Part shown: positions 1-11,429 of the stretch, in pieces | Layout of the letters: each line of letters opens with the position of its first letter | Position numbering within the stretch: the stretch's first letter is position 1 | From: Dirofilaria immitis | Lineage: Eukaryota > Nematoda > Chromadorea > Rhabditida > Onchocercidae | Assembly (NCBI GenBank): GCA_024305405.1 | Contig: JAKNDB010000076.1 | Coordinates: forward strand, 248,001-312,000 | Length of the DNA: 64,000 nt | Reading direction: 5' to 3' | The notes under the pieces: model-generated | Databases searched by the model: none | Told to the model about the DNA's origin: nothing | The model's input: only the letters and a program-made list of their open reading frames with translations | Program-made: the position numbers and the translations under genes

Positions 1-3000
1 AATTTCATAACTGCTGTTTATTTCTTCGCCACTCTAAATAAATGAATCTATTTATGCAAACGCTTTGGAAATCTGCTTCTATAAATCTCCATTTATCAAA
101 AGTTTAACCAAAAAGAAATTCATACTTCGAATATAAATATCGATGAGCTTACTCTTTTCTTATTATTACGTCCCTGCTGCAGTTTTGAATCATCATAATT
201 TTCAGAACGAAATTCATCCACTTGAGGAAAACTATAAAATGAAAAAAGTGATTCAAGTAATCCTGAATTTGCAAGATTTCAGAGACAGAGACTCGGAGAA
301 TCTAACCTCAATAGATTTTCGATTAAAAATTTTTAATCTACTTACAACTAATTAACTTGTCAAATATTATCACTCTAAATTACTAGACTATCTAATCATG
401 CAATTGAATAATCAAAAAAATCACGCTCTACACCATCAAACTGTATCGTTTACATTTGCCTCATGAAGAAAATAAATTTCTCCATAATTTAAGATTCTAA
501 CAATATCACATTCAATCCCATTTGGTGAATCTAAACATCAGACTGAAATGCCGATATTGGCTACTATGGAAGTGATACATATTTCAACGAAATAATTTTC
601 CAATTCAAAACGTATAGTCCATACCTATTGTAAGATTGATCATCGTTCAAACTCCTCGCAGTTTTGCCAAAGAAAGTACCGCCAGTAAAAGAAGATGCGT
701 GTTTGTAATCTGTTAGTGCCAATATTTCCGGCAAATAAAACATTTCTACCTTGTGTAATGTGGACGGTACTGAAATGAAAAAGAAAACTTTTTCATTTAG
801 TAAGTTAGAAATCAAATAAAAGTAACAATTCCGTCAACAAAATTCGTAGTAATAATAGTAACAATAATAATAATAAAATGAATTCGTCAGGTCAAACGAA
901 AAACAGATATCAATCCAACAATTACTATCATAATTCATGCTGCGTTTGACAAAAATCGAACAGAGGCTTTTTTTCATTTTTATATTTCTACTCATTTTTA
1001 CGTCAAGCACGTCGTATACACAGTTCACCAGAGATTTTTCAGATCAGACTTATATTAGCACAGATAAGATATAATAGAAGAATATCCCCGTCGTTAATTT
1101 GTTCATCCCTATTTACTTCTAATAATAAATTATTAGTCAGATAACGATTTACAATGATATCGACCGTTACTACTTTTATAATGACCATTTGCTAAAACAT
1201 TCGAGTCACTTCTACGATTCTTAATAAAGGCTCAGGTTATCCCTTACTGTCTTTCCTTATCAATTTTTTTATTATTCCCAAATTTCTGTGAACAGAAAAT
1301 AATTTTAAGTTCAGCAAGACCGAAAAACTTACTATCTAAACAAAAACATTTCCAGGATCAAAATAACGTTTGAATAGCTCACGGCTTTCTTCCATTGTCG
1401 CAGACATTAAAATTATCTAGAATATAAAAACATTGTCATTATTAATAGTTATCTAAACTCAAAAATTTTTATAGTTCTATAAATATAACTTACCCTTAAA
1501 TCATCTCGATTTTTAAGAGCTTGTCGAAGTGCTATCAAAAGATAATCCGTCTTTTGCTCTCGTTCATGAATCTCATCCTTAAATTTAACAGTCACATTCA
1601 TTCAGTGCAGTATAAAACAAATTTATAAACAACAAATATAATATACTATTCTGATTTAAAAGCGTATATTTTTTACTGAATTCTATCAGGTTTTTCAAGT
1701 TATCGCTTCTCAATTTTACTATTATAAAAAGCTTTTCAGTTGTCTGGGAGCACAGGAATGTCAACTAAAATGTGAAAATGCAAAATATAAAAATTAATTG
1801 TTCTCCTGAACAATCAACGACATCTATTGCTCACGAAACATAGCAAATAAATGAGTTACAAACCAGAATAATATGTGAAATATTGGAAGCATTAGTGTCG
1901 TTTGTTAACAGCCGCAATAAAACTCCACTAGTACAATATGTTAATACGGTTTGTTCCGAAATTCTAAAAAATGAAACCACGATAGAGATATTAAAAAATT
2001 TTTAAATTTAATATTCACTAAAAATTAAAATCAATTTACACAAAATTAGTGAGAGGAAAAAAAGTATACTTTTGTTCCAGTCGAATATGATAACCAACTG
2101 TTGATCCCAATTTCTCGTTTCGCTCTTTTGCAACACGGGCAGATACCGCAAGTACTGGCAATCTTCGTGGTTGTGTACAAAATATTCGAACTCCCTGTTG
2201 TCGTTCTGCTGCATCTTCCAATATAAATTGGGAACCTGAAGAGATTATTAAAAGATATTTCACAATAGCGTATCGTTGATGAATGCATAGACACATAATT
2301 CTTCTTATTTACAGATTAAATAATACTGCCTAATGCTATTACTCTTCGTCTTATCTTTTGCTCTTCTACATACACATAATTCTTTCTTTTTCTCGTAGTA
2401 AATTCAGTAAAGGACTTCTGAATCCAACTGTTGTATCTCTCTTTCGATTAGATGCTTCAATATCCCTCTCACGAAAAACCTCCCGACAATTTTCAATAGA
2501 ATTTGAATCATTTGAACAATCAAGTAAAAAAATGTTTGCGTAACGCTCAGCAGTGAAATCTCAGTCTCATAACATCGACATGAAAATTTTTTTTTTTGAA
2601 TTGCTGTTCTGTCTCGCGGGCATCTTAAAACGAATAAATTTATAGACGACATTGGTCGCATTCCTAATTACTTACTAATAGCTCATAAATTATTGAGAGG
2701 AAATTACTATATTTGACAAGAAATAATCACTCTGCCGTGTCATCTCGAATGTCGCATATTTCAAAAGACAGCCCAAACCTTACTAACAATGTGCTGACAT
2801 TTAAGTACCACTTTTCAATGTTTGTTAAAATTGCGTTAAAGGAAGAAAAGCAATTAAGATTTCGTTCCATATACAGGAAGTACCAGTGATAATATCAGTG
2901 ATCAACGATACTAATTTGTCGAAGATCATTTCTGTGGAATCCAGTCCCAAAAATTTCAACGCAGTGCATAAAATTACTCATAAATGAACACGACTTGTTA

Positions 3001-6000
3001 ATATTTTAAAATTAATATTTAAAACTTTATAAGAACGAAAATGAATCATGTCCCTCCATTACCGATTCTTTCATGTTATGTGTTGTACAGATTTTCGCCT
3101 TAACTAGCAAAGTATTTAAAACAAAAATCCAGAATTTAATATTGCACATATGAAATCTATGAAGCATTTATGGCAAGAACAAGTTCTCAACATATAGAAA
3201 CAATTTCCTATTTTAAACCATTGTGTTCATTCGCGGAATTTTTCCTGATTTCTGAAGACAACGAAAAACTTTTCCTGAATAATGTTGGCTCCAACTTACG
3301 ATCACATCTTTTCCTTAAAGCTGTTTCAGCAATAATTCTATCATATTCACTGCAAGCTAAAGAAAAGTGCATTTCCCGTTTCAATTCAATATTTTTAATC
3401 AGTATACGCTAAGCATTATTCTAGGATGCACTTACCAAATCCTTTCTAACAGAAGAAATTTTCAAAATATAATCCATTATACTCAAATTTAAGATTTGTT
3501 GATGCTTTCTGTACGCTGTCCGTAAAAAAGCGGAGACTATTTCAGCCAAGTAATAAAGTTTTTTATTATTTACTTCCCAGAATCTCTCAGTTCGTTTCGT
3601 CCAAAATTAATCATACCAAATCAATATGAGAAAACGGAATAACAGCTAATCTTTTCTGTTTGGAGCATTGAAAACTTCTAAAACATTCTGACCATAAGAT
3701 CAAATCCTCATTTTTCATACTGGAGGAAAAGTTTTCAAAAGCTTTATCTTCTGTGTTATTCCTAAATAATGAAATTAAACTATATTGTCCTCTCTCTTAT
3801 ATTATTTAATTACTTCATTTTTCACTACTCATTCAAGTGATGTCAATCTGAAACATTTTCCATCAGAGTGCAATCGAGTAGCAGAAACAATAATAACATT
3901 ATTATTGCAAGCAGTAGCGAAACTTCGCAAAAGTGCCGATATGTTGTTTTCCGTCTTTGCACTTACTACAAAACGCGTAATTCTTCTGCAGATTTCTAAC
4001 GGCGAAAGCCAAAACATGTAAATAGTTGTACATAGATAGAAATGTTGAAAGAGACGTTAAAGTGAATAACATGCCAAAATTATGCGATCATTAAGCTAAA
4101 AGAATAAAAGATATAAAGACGTTCCCAATAAAACTACTCGATTTATACTTCCCAATCAAACCACTCGATTTACTTACTGATCAACAAAATGGGGTCAACA
4201 CGTCTAGGATCGACAAACTGAAGGATACATAAGAAAGTAATTGCGGTTTAATTATCCAAATTTGAGGATAATTCGACAAAGTTATCGACGACAACCCAAG
4301 TTCAACTCGATGGTCCAATAGGACCAGTCGAGTAACTGGTCCTACTTGACCAATGAGAACTCAAGTTCGATCCGACATTCACAGTTCAGCGCAGTTCGGA
4401 AATACGCTTCAACAGTTCGGAGGAACCACAATTCAAGGATACAAGAAACAGCGGTGGTGATAAGAAAGAACGATTTACCTAAGAAAAGATACGAGCTCTC
4501 AGTGAGCATTAAGATATTTGTTCGTATTCTTTGATATTCCTGTGTATTGTGCATTTGATTCAGACCGTTGTATAAGTACGATATTGTGCTTATAATATCG
4601 TATAAGCCCAAGTGTTGAAGAAGGTTTTCTCCTTCTATTCGAAAGAAAGAAATTTAAAAATTACCTTCTGTTACTCCTTTTTTCCTTCCTTCGTTGCAAT
4701 TAGCAAAAAGAAAAAAAAGTGGAAAGGATCAAGTAGATCAATTATTATAAGAAAATTGTTTTTTCTCCCCTCCCCTTCCCCCTCCTCCTCTCGTCACCCC
4801 TCCTCTAACGTAAACTTTTTGAAATCATTACAGATTATTCATTCCAGTACGTATGCTCTTGATTATGGTTATAAAATCCGGTGAACCGACGAGTTTTGCG
4901 TTTACTAAGCAATTCCTACAAATAGATATGTATAAAATCTAATCACCGTTAAGAAACGATTACCTGTGTTGTCTTACCACAACCAGTACCACCAACGATC
5001 ATCGTTACTTTATGATTGTGAATTGCTTTCAGAATTTCTTCCCTCATTGGATAAGTTGGCAAACTTCTTCGAAAATTCTTCACTGAGTACCGAACTGATG
5101 TACACGGTGGAACCAACATCGGTTTGCTAAGATTTGCATGACAGCGACCATTAACTTGTCGGCCTAAAACAAAATGGAAACTGCAGTTCGATATAAATGA
5201 AACAAAAGGAAAATGTCAAAATCACGACACTAATTGTAAATATGTATAGCATAAAGAATTTTCAAATAAAACTAATCAAAAACAGTTATATGGAAAGAAA
5301 AAACATAATGCCCATCATATGCCACATCGAAGAAATTTACTACTATATAGTTATTGATTACTATATAATTTGGATTAGTTGCAATAAAAAGAATATGCTC
5401 GCATTCCTGGTTAATTATGATGAAGACATATTCCTGGTTAATTAAAATTGATGAAATAATTTCTCAATATGTTTCTTTTCATATCAGATGTAAAAGATTT
5501 ATCCAACTGTTTTTTTAAGCGGTTTAGATCAACTTGAAAACTGTTTCCTTGCTTTATCTTTTATGTACCTATTATGTGAATACATTAAAGTATATCACAT
5601 CAAAAAGAAGAAAATAGTACCGACTACATTAAGGATATAACTAACAGTCACCGAACAGTTATGCAACATATTAACTAAAAATTACATCCATAGGAATAGA
5701 AAAAAACATACTTGCATTGCCAGATCGAAGGTACAAATCGATATCACCATAACCTAACGGGAATACAGTCAAGAAACGCGATAGTGCTCGTTTTTGGTAC
5801 ATGCTTAAAACAATCGGTTCTGAATCTCTAGCATTCGTATATGTACACAGATCGACATGTGGAAAACGTGTGACTACAACGCGACGATTACAACCGCTTC
5901 TGAAATATTTAAAAATTTAACTATGTCGATATCAAAACTTCGATACAGCAAAATTCTGTATCGCGAATATTGCTATTACTTTCTGCTTATTTATGCTGAA

Positions 6001-7167
6001 TTAGATCGCATTCCTGAACAGCTACCGCTTTTCATTAGTACAATAAGTAATGATTAATAAAAGATAAATAATGTTACCCGATACTGTGCGATTTCAGACT
6101 GCAATTCATGGCTATACGATGCACAATCTTCCTTTTCTCAATTGAGAATGGTTCGAGGATAATTTCTAGAAAAAGAAATCAGATGAATCAAATCGAGATG
6201 TAAATTTTTAAACGTATGTCATGTCAGCAATGCTAATTTTCCGATTAGGTATTGTATATATGAAGATGAGTATCTAAAGCATGATTTCCTCTTCTTCCAC
6301 TATTTCATCTTTCCGTTCTACAATTCCATCAACATTTTTGTGCTTGCTTCTTCAATCTTAGTCTTATTTCAATACATTTCGAGTAGTTGGTTTTATTTGC
6401 TTTTGGGTATTTTGCCTTTCTTTAATATTTTTCTTTAATATTCTTTATATTTTCCTGTTCTGATGATACAATAAATCTTAATTAAATAAGAATTTGGACA
6501 ATATAATCACTTCAAAATCTAAAATCAGGCAATATCGCACATACGAACATACTTTCATAATATATTTGCAAAATTTCAGCGTAAAATTGTCGTAAATGTA
6601 TTAACTCATAGCTTAAGATTCAAAACGAGAAATTGCGTTAACTTATTAATAACTTATTATTAAATTATTGACTCTAAATCAAATTATTCACTTCATTATA
6701 CTCTTACCTGTGCCATATATCTGTGAAAGCTTAACTGCTATACTTGGAAAATTATTAACTGGGCTCAAAATTGTGCATCTACAGGCTTTTAAAAAATGAT
6801 CTCAAGACAAGCAACAAAAAGTTTTTCCTTTCCCGTGATATTATCAACTATTTACAAAAAGTGGGCAGATGCAGTAATTGTTGCCAATAAAAGTCTTAAA
6901 AATATAAAAATTAGGAGACCTATTATATGCACCTAACATAGATACAAAGCAATAAGTTACATTTTTTAATCGATTAAATAAATTGAGAAACGAATAAAAC
7001 GAGTCAAAAATGATAAAAAAATTACCCCTTTCAGTACCGCTTCTAAATTCAAGCAACTGTTTACGAATATTTTCCTCGAATGAATCACCATCATTTTCAC
7101 GCTCTTCTTGTTCAAAACCATCATCAAAATCAATAAAATCTGATCGCTGACCATATGTCTGCGACAT
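1..7167 (-). CDS. R3H + DEIH-box RNA helicase, YTHDC2-type (partial, 3' end outside window)
   Basis: This is the N-terminal 426 codons of a 3'-5' RNA helicase. Exons, in transcript order: 7167-7026, 6165-6078, 5899-5712, 5163-4964, 2235-2070, 1963-1864, 1577-1494, 1416-1333, 769-625, 231-153; all junction phases agree. The order seen is an acidic N-terminus (MSQTYGQRSDF), an R3H domain across exons 2-3 (KIVHRIA, then GSGCNRRVVVTRF), then the first RecA domain: Walker A GGTGCGKTTQ, motif Ia TQPRR, DEIHER (motif II) and MSAT (motif III). R3H immediately before the helicase core, plus the match around RIFCTQPRR and the YCTSGVLLR block, points to YTHDC2 rather than DHX36 or DHX57. The second RecA domain, HA2/OB and any YTH domain lie beyond position 1. 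Two reading-frame breaks occur at homopolymers (2230-2232 and 1342-1346). The start is the first ATG, 7 bases after a weak AG acceptor. The 2.7-kb intron 4 is unusually long. Family assignment is firm for DEAH/DEIH helicase and good for YTHDC2 type. Confidence 0.85.
4180..4900 (+). mobile_element. Compositionally distinct island in intron 4, possible decayed solo LTR
   Basis: The stretch is clearly richer in G+C than its surroundings. It has a TATA-like TTGTATAAGTA (4568), a pyrimidine-rich tract (4760-4806), and, at 4879-4893, CCGGTGAACCGACGA, which resembles the leader just after an LTR (primer-binding region) in LTR retrotransposons. No partner LTR, gag or pol is present before the exon at 4964. 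Two 25-bp near-repeats (ACTCGATTTA motifs) lie at 4128-4176. Weak evidence; a regulatory region is an alternative. Confidence 0.25.
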
Positions 7168-7389
7168 TGTTACCTATGAATATATTTTCCGAATAATTTA
7201 TCCTATTAAAAAAATTATATTAAGAACCGTTCAACCATTTAATGCCGCATATTTTAATTAACTTGAACGAATAATGTTTCTATGCAATTAATTTTCAGTC
7301 ATTCCCTAAAATAATCTATTCTAATAAATCATGAATTTAGTTTGCATAAAATTCCCAATTATTTATTTATTAATAACAAGACTATTCAC

Positions 7390-7690
7390 ATTCACATAGG
7401 ATTAAATATTTTTCATCCAATGAAGAGAAGAAATACAAGGAAAAACGATGAAATTTGAAAAGATGAGTGTTTTGGATGCAAAGACAAAGTACAATAATGG
7501 CGGCAAGGAGATAGCAACAATGATTAATGCTGCAATAGAGCCAAAAATTTTGGATTTAATAAAATTTCTAAAGAATATGATTGGAATCAACAACAAAAGG
7601 AATACAGTAACAGGAATTGAGGTATTAATAAGGACGTGTATGCAAAATAATATTAGTATATTTTTCATCATATCTATCACGTAATATCGT
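7390..7690. other. Island open on both strands upstream of the helicase gene
   Basis: Overlapping antisense frames are open here: 78 codons on + (7448-7684) and 92 codons on - (7402-7680), within DNA that otherwise has frequent stops, and G+C is raised. The + frame reads like a soluble protein piece (GGKEIATMINAAIEPKIL); the - frame is strongly hydrophobic. I recognise neither. It may be a fragment of inserted bacterial DNA or of a lost gene. Confidence 0.3.
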
Positions 7691-8869
7691 TAATAAAATA
7701 AGTTTTTTTTCTTATTTCAAATCTAAAAATAATAATTGTCAAATATTCCATCAAAAAATACCAAATAAAAAAAAGAATTAAAACTGAAAGTAAGGGAATT
7801 CAAATATTTGTCACGTTTTCGTAACACCCTTCTAATCAATATAAAAACTTTTTAACGCTGACGCAATCATATGTCATGGACGACAAATCTTTCTCTCTCT
7901 GCTGAACCAAACAAGCGATGCAACAAAACATTTTAGCCCCTACGCGACTGTTGATAAACTTTTTATGCGGCCCAAAACGTAAAATTCAGACCACAAGAAG
8001 TGAAGGATTTACTCGCCGAGATTAGCTCTTGGTAAAGATAAAAACTTTTCGAGGGAGGCGAGTGATTCCAATTTCGTTTTTGTTTTTGTTTTAGCTTTAA
8101 TTTAACAAAATTTCATTTTAAATTTTCAACAAATGTCTTCTTTTACCAATCTTTGCCATTTTTTTCTTATTTTTATTTTGTTAATATAATGTTTTATTGA
8201 AATTTATCAGTTATTAATTTTGCCCTCTTTTATTAAAAATGCTATTTTTTTTTTCATATACACACATATACACTTTTTACATGCTCTTCCTTTCTTTCTC
8301 TTCCCTCCCTTTTTGTTTGCTTTTATGAATATTTTGATAAATGTTTTGTAACTTTTTATTTCATTTTAAATTATTCATTTCGTTCTTTCATCTTTTCTAA
8401 AAAAAAAAGATATTAACGAAACATTACAAATAATTTAAATAATTATTTTCCAAAATGGAATATTTGTTTCATATTGCTGCTAAATGAATTTGTTTATATT
8501 GTATTGCTTAAACGAAATATTTTCTTTCATTTCATTTCCTAAATTATTTAACTTTCATTTTCCCTCTTTTTTCTCTTTCTCCCTCTCTTTCCCTCTTGTA
8601 TATTATCTTTTCCAACTTCATTCCTTTTCTATTTTATTGCTTCTGTATGATTTAATAGCCTATCTATCTTGTGCGTTAATAAACCATAAATTATTCAAGT
8701 TTAAGCTTAAAGTTAAATATAGTAGGTGCATAATTTAGCCTAGTTTTAGGAGTCTAAAAACGAAATTTATGAATTTTAAGAAAGATAGCAAAAGATATGT
8801 ATAGAAGTTATAATAGTATTTATTTGAGCTTTAAAAAAATTAATTACGAAAGATTATAGATTATAATGC

Positions 8870-9170
8870 ATAATCGTAAGAATTAAAGATTTATAAAGAA
8901 AAACGTGATCCTAAGAATGAAGATTTCTATTAAGAAAAACATGATCTAAGGATTGAAAATTTCTGCCAGAAAAACGTTAATTTTAAGAATGATGGTTTTT
9001 ATAAAGGTGTGACCACAAAAATGAAGATTTTTGGAAATTAACATGACCACGTGAATTGAAAATTCATAAATATGTATAAACCATAATCTTAAAAGATGAT
9101 GATTTAGGCAGGAAAACATGACTTTAAGAGTTGACGATATATACAAAAAAAAAAAAAAGGATGATGACTC
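8870..9170 (+). repeat. Diverged 36-bp minisatellite, about 7-8 copies
   Basis: Imperfect units of about 34-39 bp with the pattern CATGATC-TAAGAATGAAGATTT-TATAAGAAAAA. Clear starts are near 8906, 8940, 8974, 9010, 9043 and 9115. It lies between the two divergent genes at the left of the window. Confidence 0.75.
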
Positions 9171-9394
9171 CAAAAATTAAATACCTTTATATATTTCATA
9201 CAATATAATCAAAATAAAATTGAATAGAATATATATTTTTTCAATTTATTTATTTGAAACTGATAATCATATGTACAAAATTATTATATTTTTTTCAATT
9301 CTCAATCAAATTTATTTTGCAAAGATATATTCATTTAAATTCTCAAATTTACTTACTTCCAATTATTTATATTTCATCTTTCTCAAATTTTCAA

Positions 9395-9760
9395 ACTAAA
9401 TACCGAAAGTTTAAATATTTAATCATTCAAGTCCCTATTTCATTTGTTTATGCAAGAAATTGCGTGCTTAATCATTTATTTATTTATTTTAATCAATCAT
9501 TTAGCTAGTATGCTATCAACAAAATAAATAAAAACTAACATGTAATTGTTATTTTTTCAATTGACATAATAGTTTTTTAACTCTTAGCGGTGGATCACTT
9601 TGCTCGTGGATCGATGATATATATATCAAATCAAATATCGAAAATTTATTTATTTAATATCATCCAGACTCTTATTCATTTATGCAAAAATCTGCCTGTT
9701 TAAATCAATATATTTATTTATTTGTTTTCGTCAATTACTTGTTTTATTTATTTATTAAAT
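9395..9760 (+). repeat. Diverged duplication around the ITS1/5.8S fragment
   Basis: The sequence 9395-9505 (AAATACCGAAAGTTTAAATA onward through TATGCAAGAAATTGCGTGCT) has a diverged copy at 9630-9740 (AAATATCGAAAATTTATTTA onward through TATGCAAAAATCTGCCTG), about 236 bp on. The similarity continues into 9750-9800 (AAAAATAAATAGATAAACAT). Only the first copy retains the 5.8S part. Confidence 0.65.
9499..9617 (+). pseudogene. rDNA fragment: 3' ITS1 plus 5' end of 5.8S rRNA
   Basis: Bases 9580-9617 match the 5' end of nematode 5.8S rRNA (CTCTTAGCGGTGGATCACT, then GCTCGTGGATCGATGA), then break off into an AT-rich tract. The preceding bases (9499-9579, from TTTAGCTAGTATGCTATCAA) are shared with the second copy at 49.3-49.6 kb and so are taken as ITS1. 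The fragment is a dispersed, truncated piece, not a functional rRNA gene. Confidence 0.8.
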
Positions 9761-10038
9761 CTTTAAAAATAAATAGATAAACATCATGTAATCGAAATTA
9801 TTTTCTACAATTTCCTCCCATATTTTTTCGCTTAATTTATCAATTTCATTATAATGAGATAAGGTGAGCAAAAATTCTTTCATTGCTAATTTTAGTATGA
9901 AACATTCTCCAAATAATTTTTTTATCATATCATTTCAAATTATTAAAAAGCAGTATTTGGAAAAAAATTGGTTTAAATATTTTCTTTCCATTCTTTCTTT
10001 ACAACAGAAAATAAAATGCTTGTTATAACTTAATGGAA

Positions 10039-10108
10039 AAATGTAAAAGATAGAATTAACGATTAAAAACTAAAAATGTAAAAAGATAGAATTAACGATT
10101 AAAAACTA
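10039..10108 (+). repeat. Exact 35-bp tandem duplication
   Basis: The stretch ATGTAAAAGATAGAATTAAC continuing to AAAAACTAA occurs twice head to tail, with one extra A in the second copy. A recent local slippage event. Confidence 0.9.
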
Positions 10109-10284
10109 AGTTAATTTTTGATCCTTGAAAATAAAACTTTTAATAAAAGCAACAATTGCTGATTTAAATTGAAAAAAAATAGTATAAATTATGCGATGGA
10201 TCGAAATCTTTTTGCTATTCATATTAATTTTTTTTGCTTTGAAAATAATCTTACGCTATGTATGCTAATAAGAAAGTTTACTAA

Positions 10285-10590
10285 TAACTAATTAGAATTT
10301 TATTTTGATTATAAATCAATTAAAGAAGGTTAACTTGTTTCAGATCAACTTGCTTCATGTGTTTATCAATTAATTAAAATTTAATTTGATTACAAATCAG
10401 ATTAAAAGATACATTTCAGTTGAACTTGCTTATGTTTCTACCAATTAATTCATTAATTAAAATTTAACTTGATTACAGATAAATTAAAAATAGATTAATG
10501 TGTTTCAGTTCAACTTGCTCTATGTATTTATTAATTAATCAAAATTCGATTTTATTATAAATCAATTAAAGATAGATTAATTTTTCAATC
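10285..10590 (+). repeat. Diverged tandem repeat of about 85-90 bp, 3-4 copies
   Basis: Units share AATTAAAATTTAATTTGATTA, then CAAATCAATTAAAAGATA and TTTCAGTTCAACTTGCT-TATGT. Copies begin near 10290, 10368, 10450 and 10535. The block is over 85 percent A+T and lies about 1 kb upstream of the MGAT1 start. Confidence 0.7.
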
Positions 10591-11374
10591 AATTCCTTAA
10601 AAATCATTTCCTTTGTTTCAGCCATTCATTTTTTTATCACTTTTTTAAATGAATCATTTATTAATTCATTAATGGAAATTAATATCGATGATTATTGATA
10701 TGCAATAAAACGAATATCGAATCGATGGATCAAAATTTCATTAAATCAAAGATTTAAATGGAAGAAAAAAGCGAACTTTTAATATCTCTATCTTATTTGG
10801 TTTGTATACTATCAATTTTATTTTGTTGTATGTTTACGTATTGTTCTTTTTACATTCACTTGTTCACGTTTTAAATGTTCACGTAGCGTATTCATGTATT
10901 TGATATATTCATGATATTCATTTACTTTTTTCTTTAGCTGATATATTATCATCAATCAAGAGATGTTTATCTAACTTGTCAATTCCAATTCAGCATCGTC
11001 AAAATGATATATGATAATGATAAATTTAATAGCAATAATGGAAGACGAAAAGATAAGCATGAAAATGGTATGATAATAATTTTCTTAAATGCATCTCTCA
11101 AATATGTTTGGAAAAATATTTGACATATTCCAATTTCTCTTATCAAAAGTTCGGGAAATTGAAGGCAAAAATTTATTCATTATGTATAAAAGTTAGTGCA
11201 CAGGAGAAAAGAAAAGAAAAAAAAATTAGAAATTAATTTGGATATTCTAATAACTATAATAATATAATTTTTGAGGAAGGAAAATTATTTTATTTCAAAT
11301 TACTATATATATTATCATTTTTTTAAATAAAATTTCCTTATTTTATAATCTTTAAATTTTTATTTTTATTTTTC

Positions 11375-11376
11375 AG
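11375..11376 (+). promoter_or_regulatory. MGAT1: Possible splice-leader acceptor before MGAT1
   Basis: A strong TTTTTATTTTTCAG acceptor lies 53 bases before the MGAT1 start with no upstream coding exon found. Trans-splicing there would give a short 5' leader holding one upstream ATG (11408). Not proven; a cis acceptor of a non-coding exon would look the same. Confidence 0.4.
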
Positions 11377-11429
11377 TTATATTTATACTCTAAAATTGAC
11401 AGAAAAGATGACATCACTGTTGGATCAAA

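Larger units (their letters stand above)
7168..11429. other. Divergent intergenic region between helicase and MGAT1 genes
   Basis: Holds the island at 7390-7690, a GC-richer stretch at 7810-8060 (possible promoter or non-coding exon; it contains CAATATAAAAAC and several CG dinucleotides), the 36-bp minisatellite, the first rDNA fragment and its duplication, and the 90-bp repeat. No further coding sequence seen. Confidence 0.7.

Noticed and set aside
3785..4021. Antisense pair of ORFs (78 and 62 codons) in the long helicase intron
   Set aside because: No homology, and the helicase motif flows directly from exon 4 (KTTQ) to exon 5, leaving no room for an extra exon.
7810..8060. GC-richer stretch considered as an ncRNA gene
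   Set aside because: No recognisable snRNA, SL RNA or tRNA motifs; kept only as a possible promoter region.
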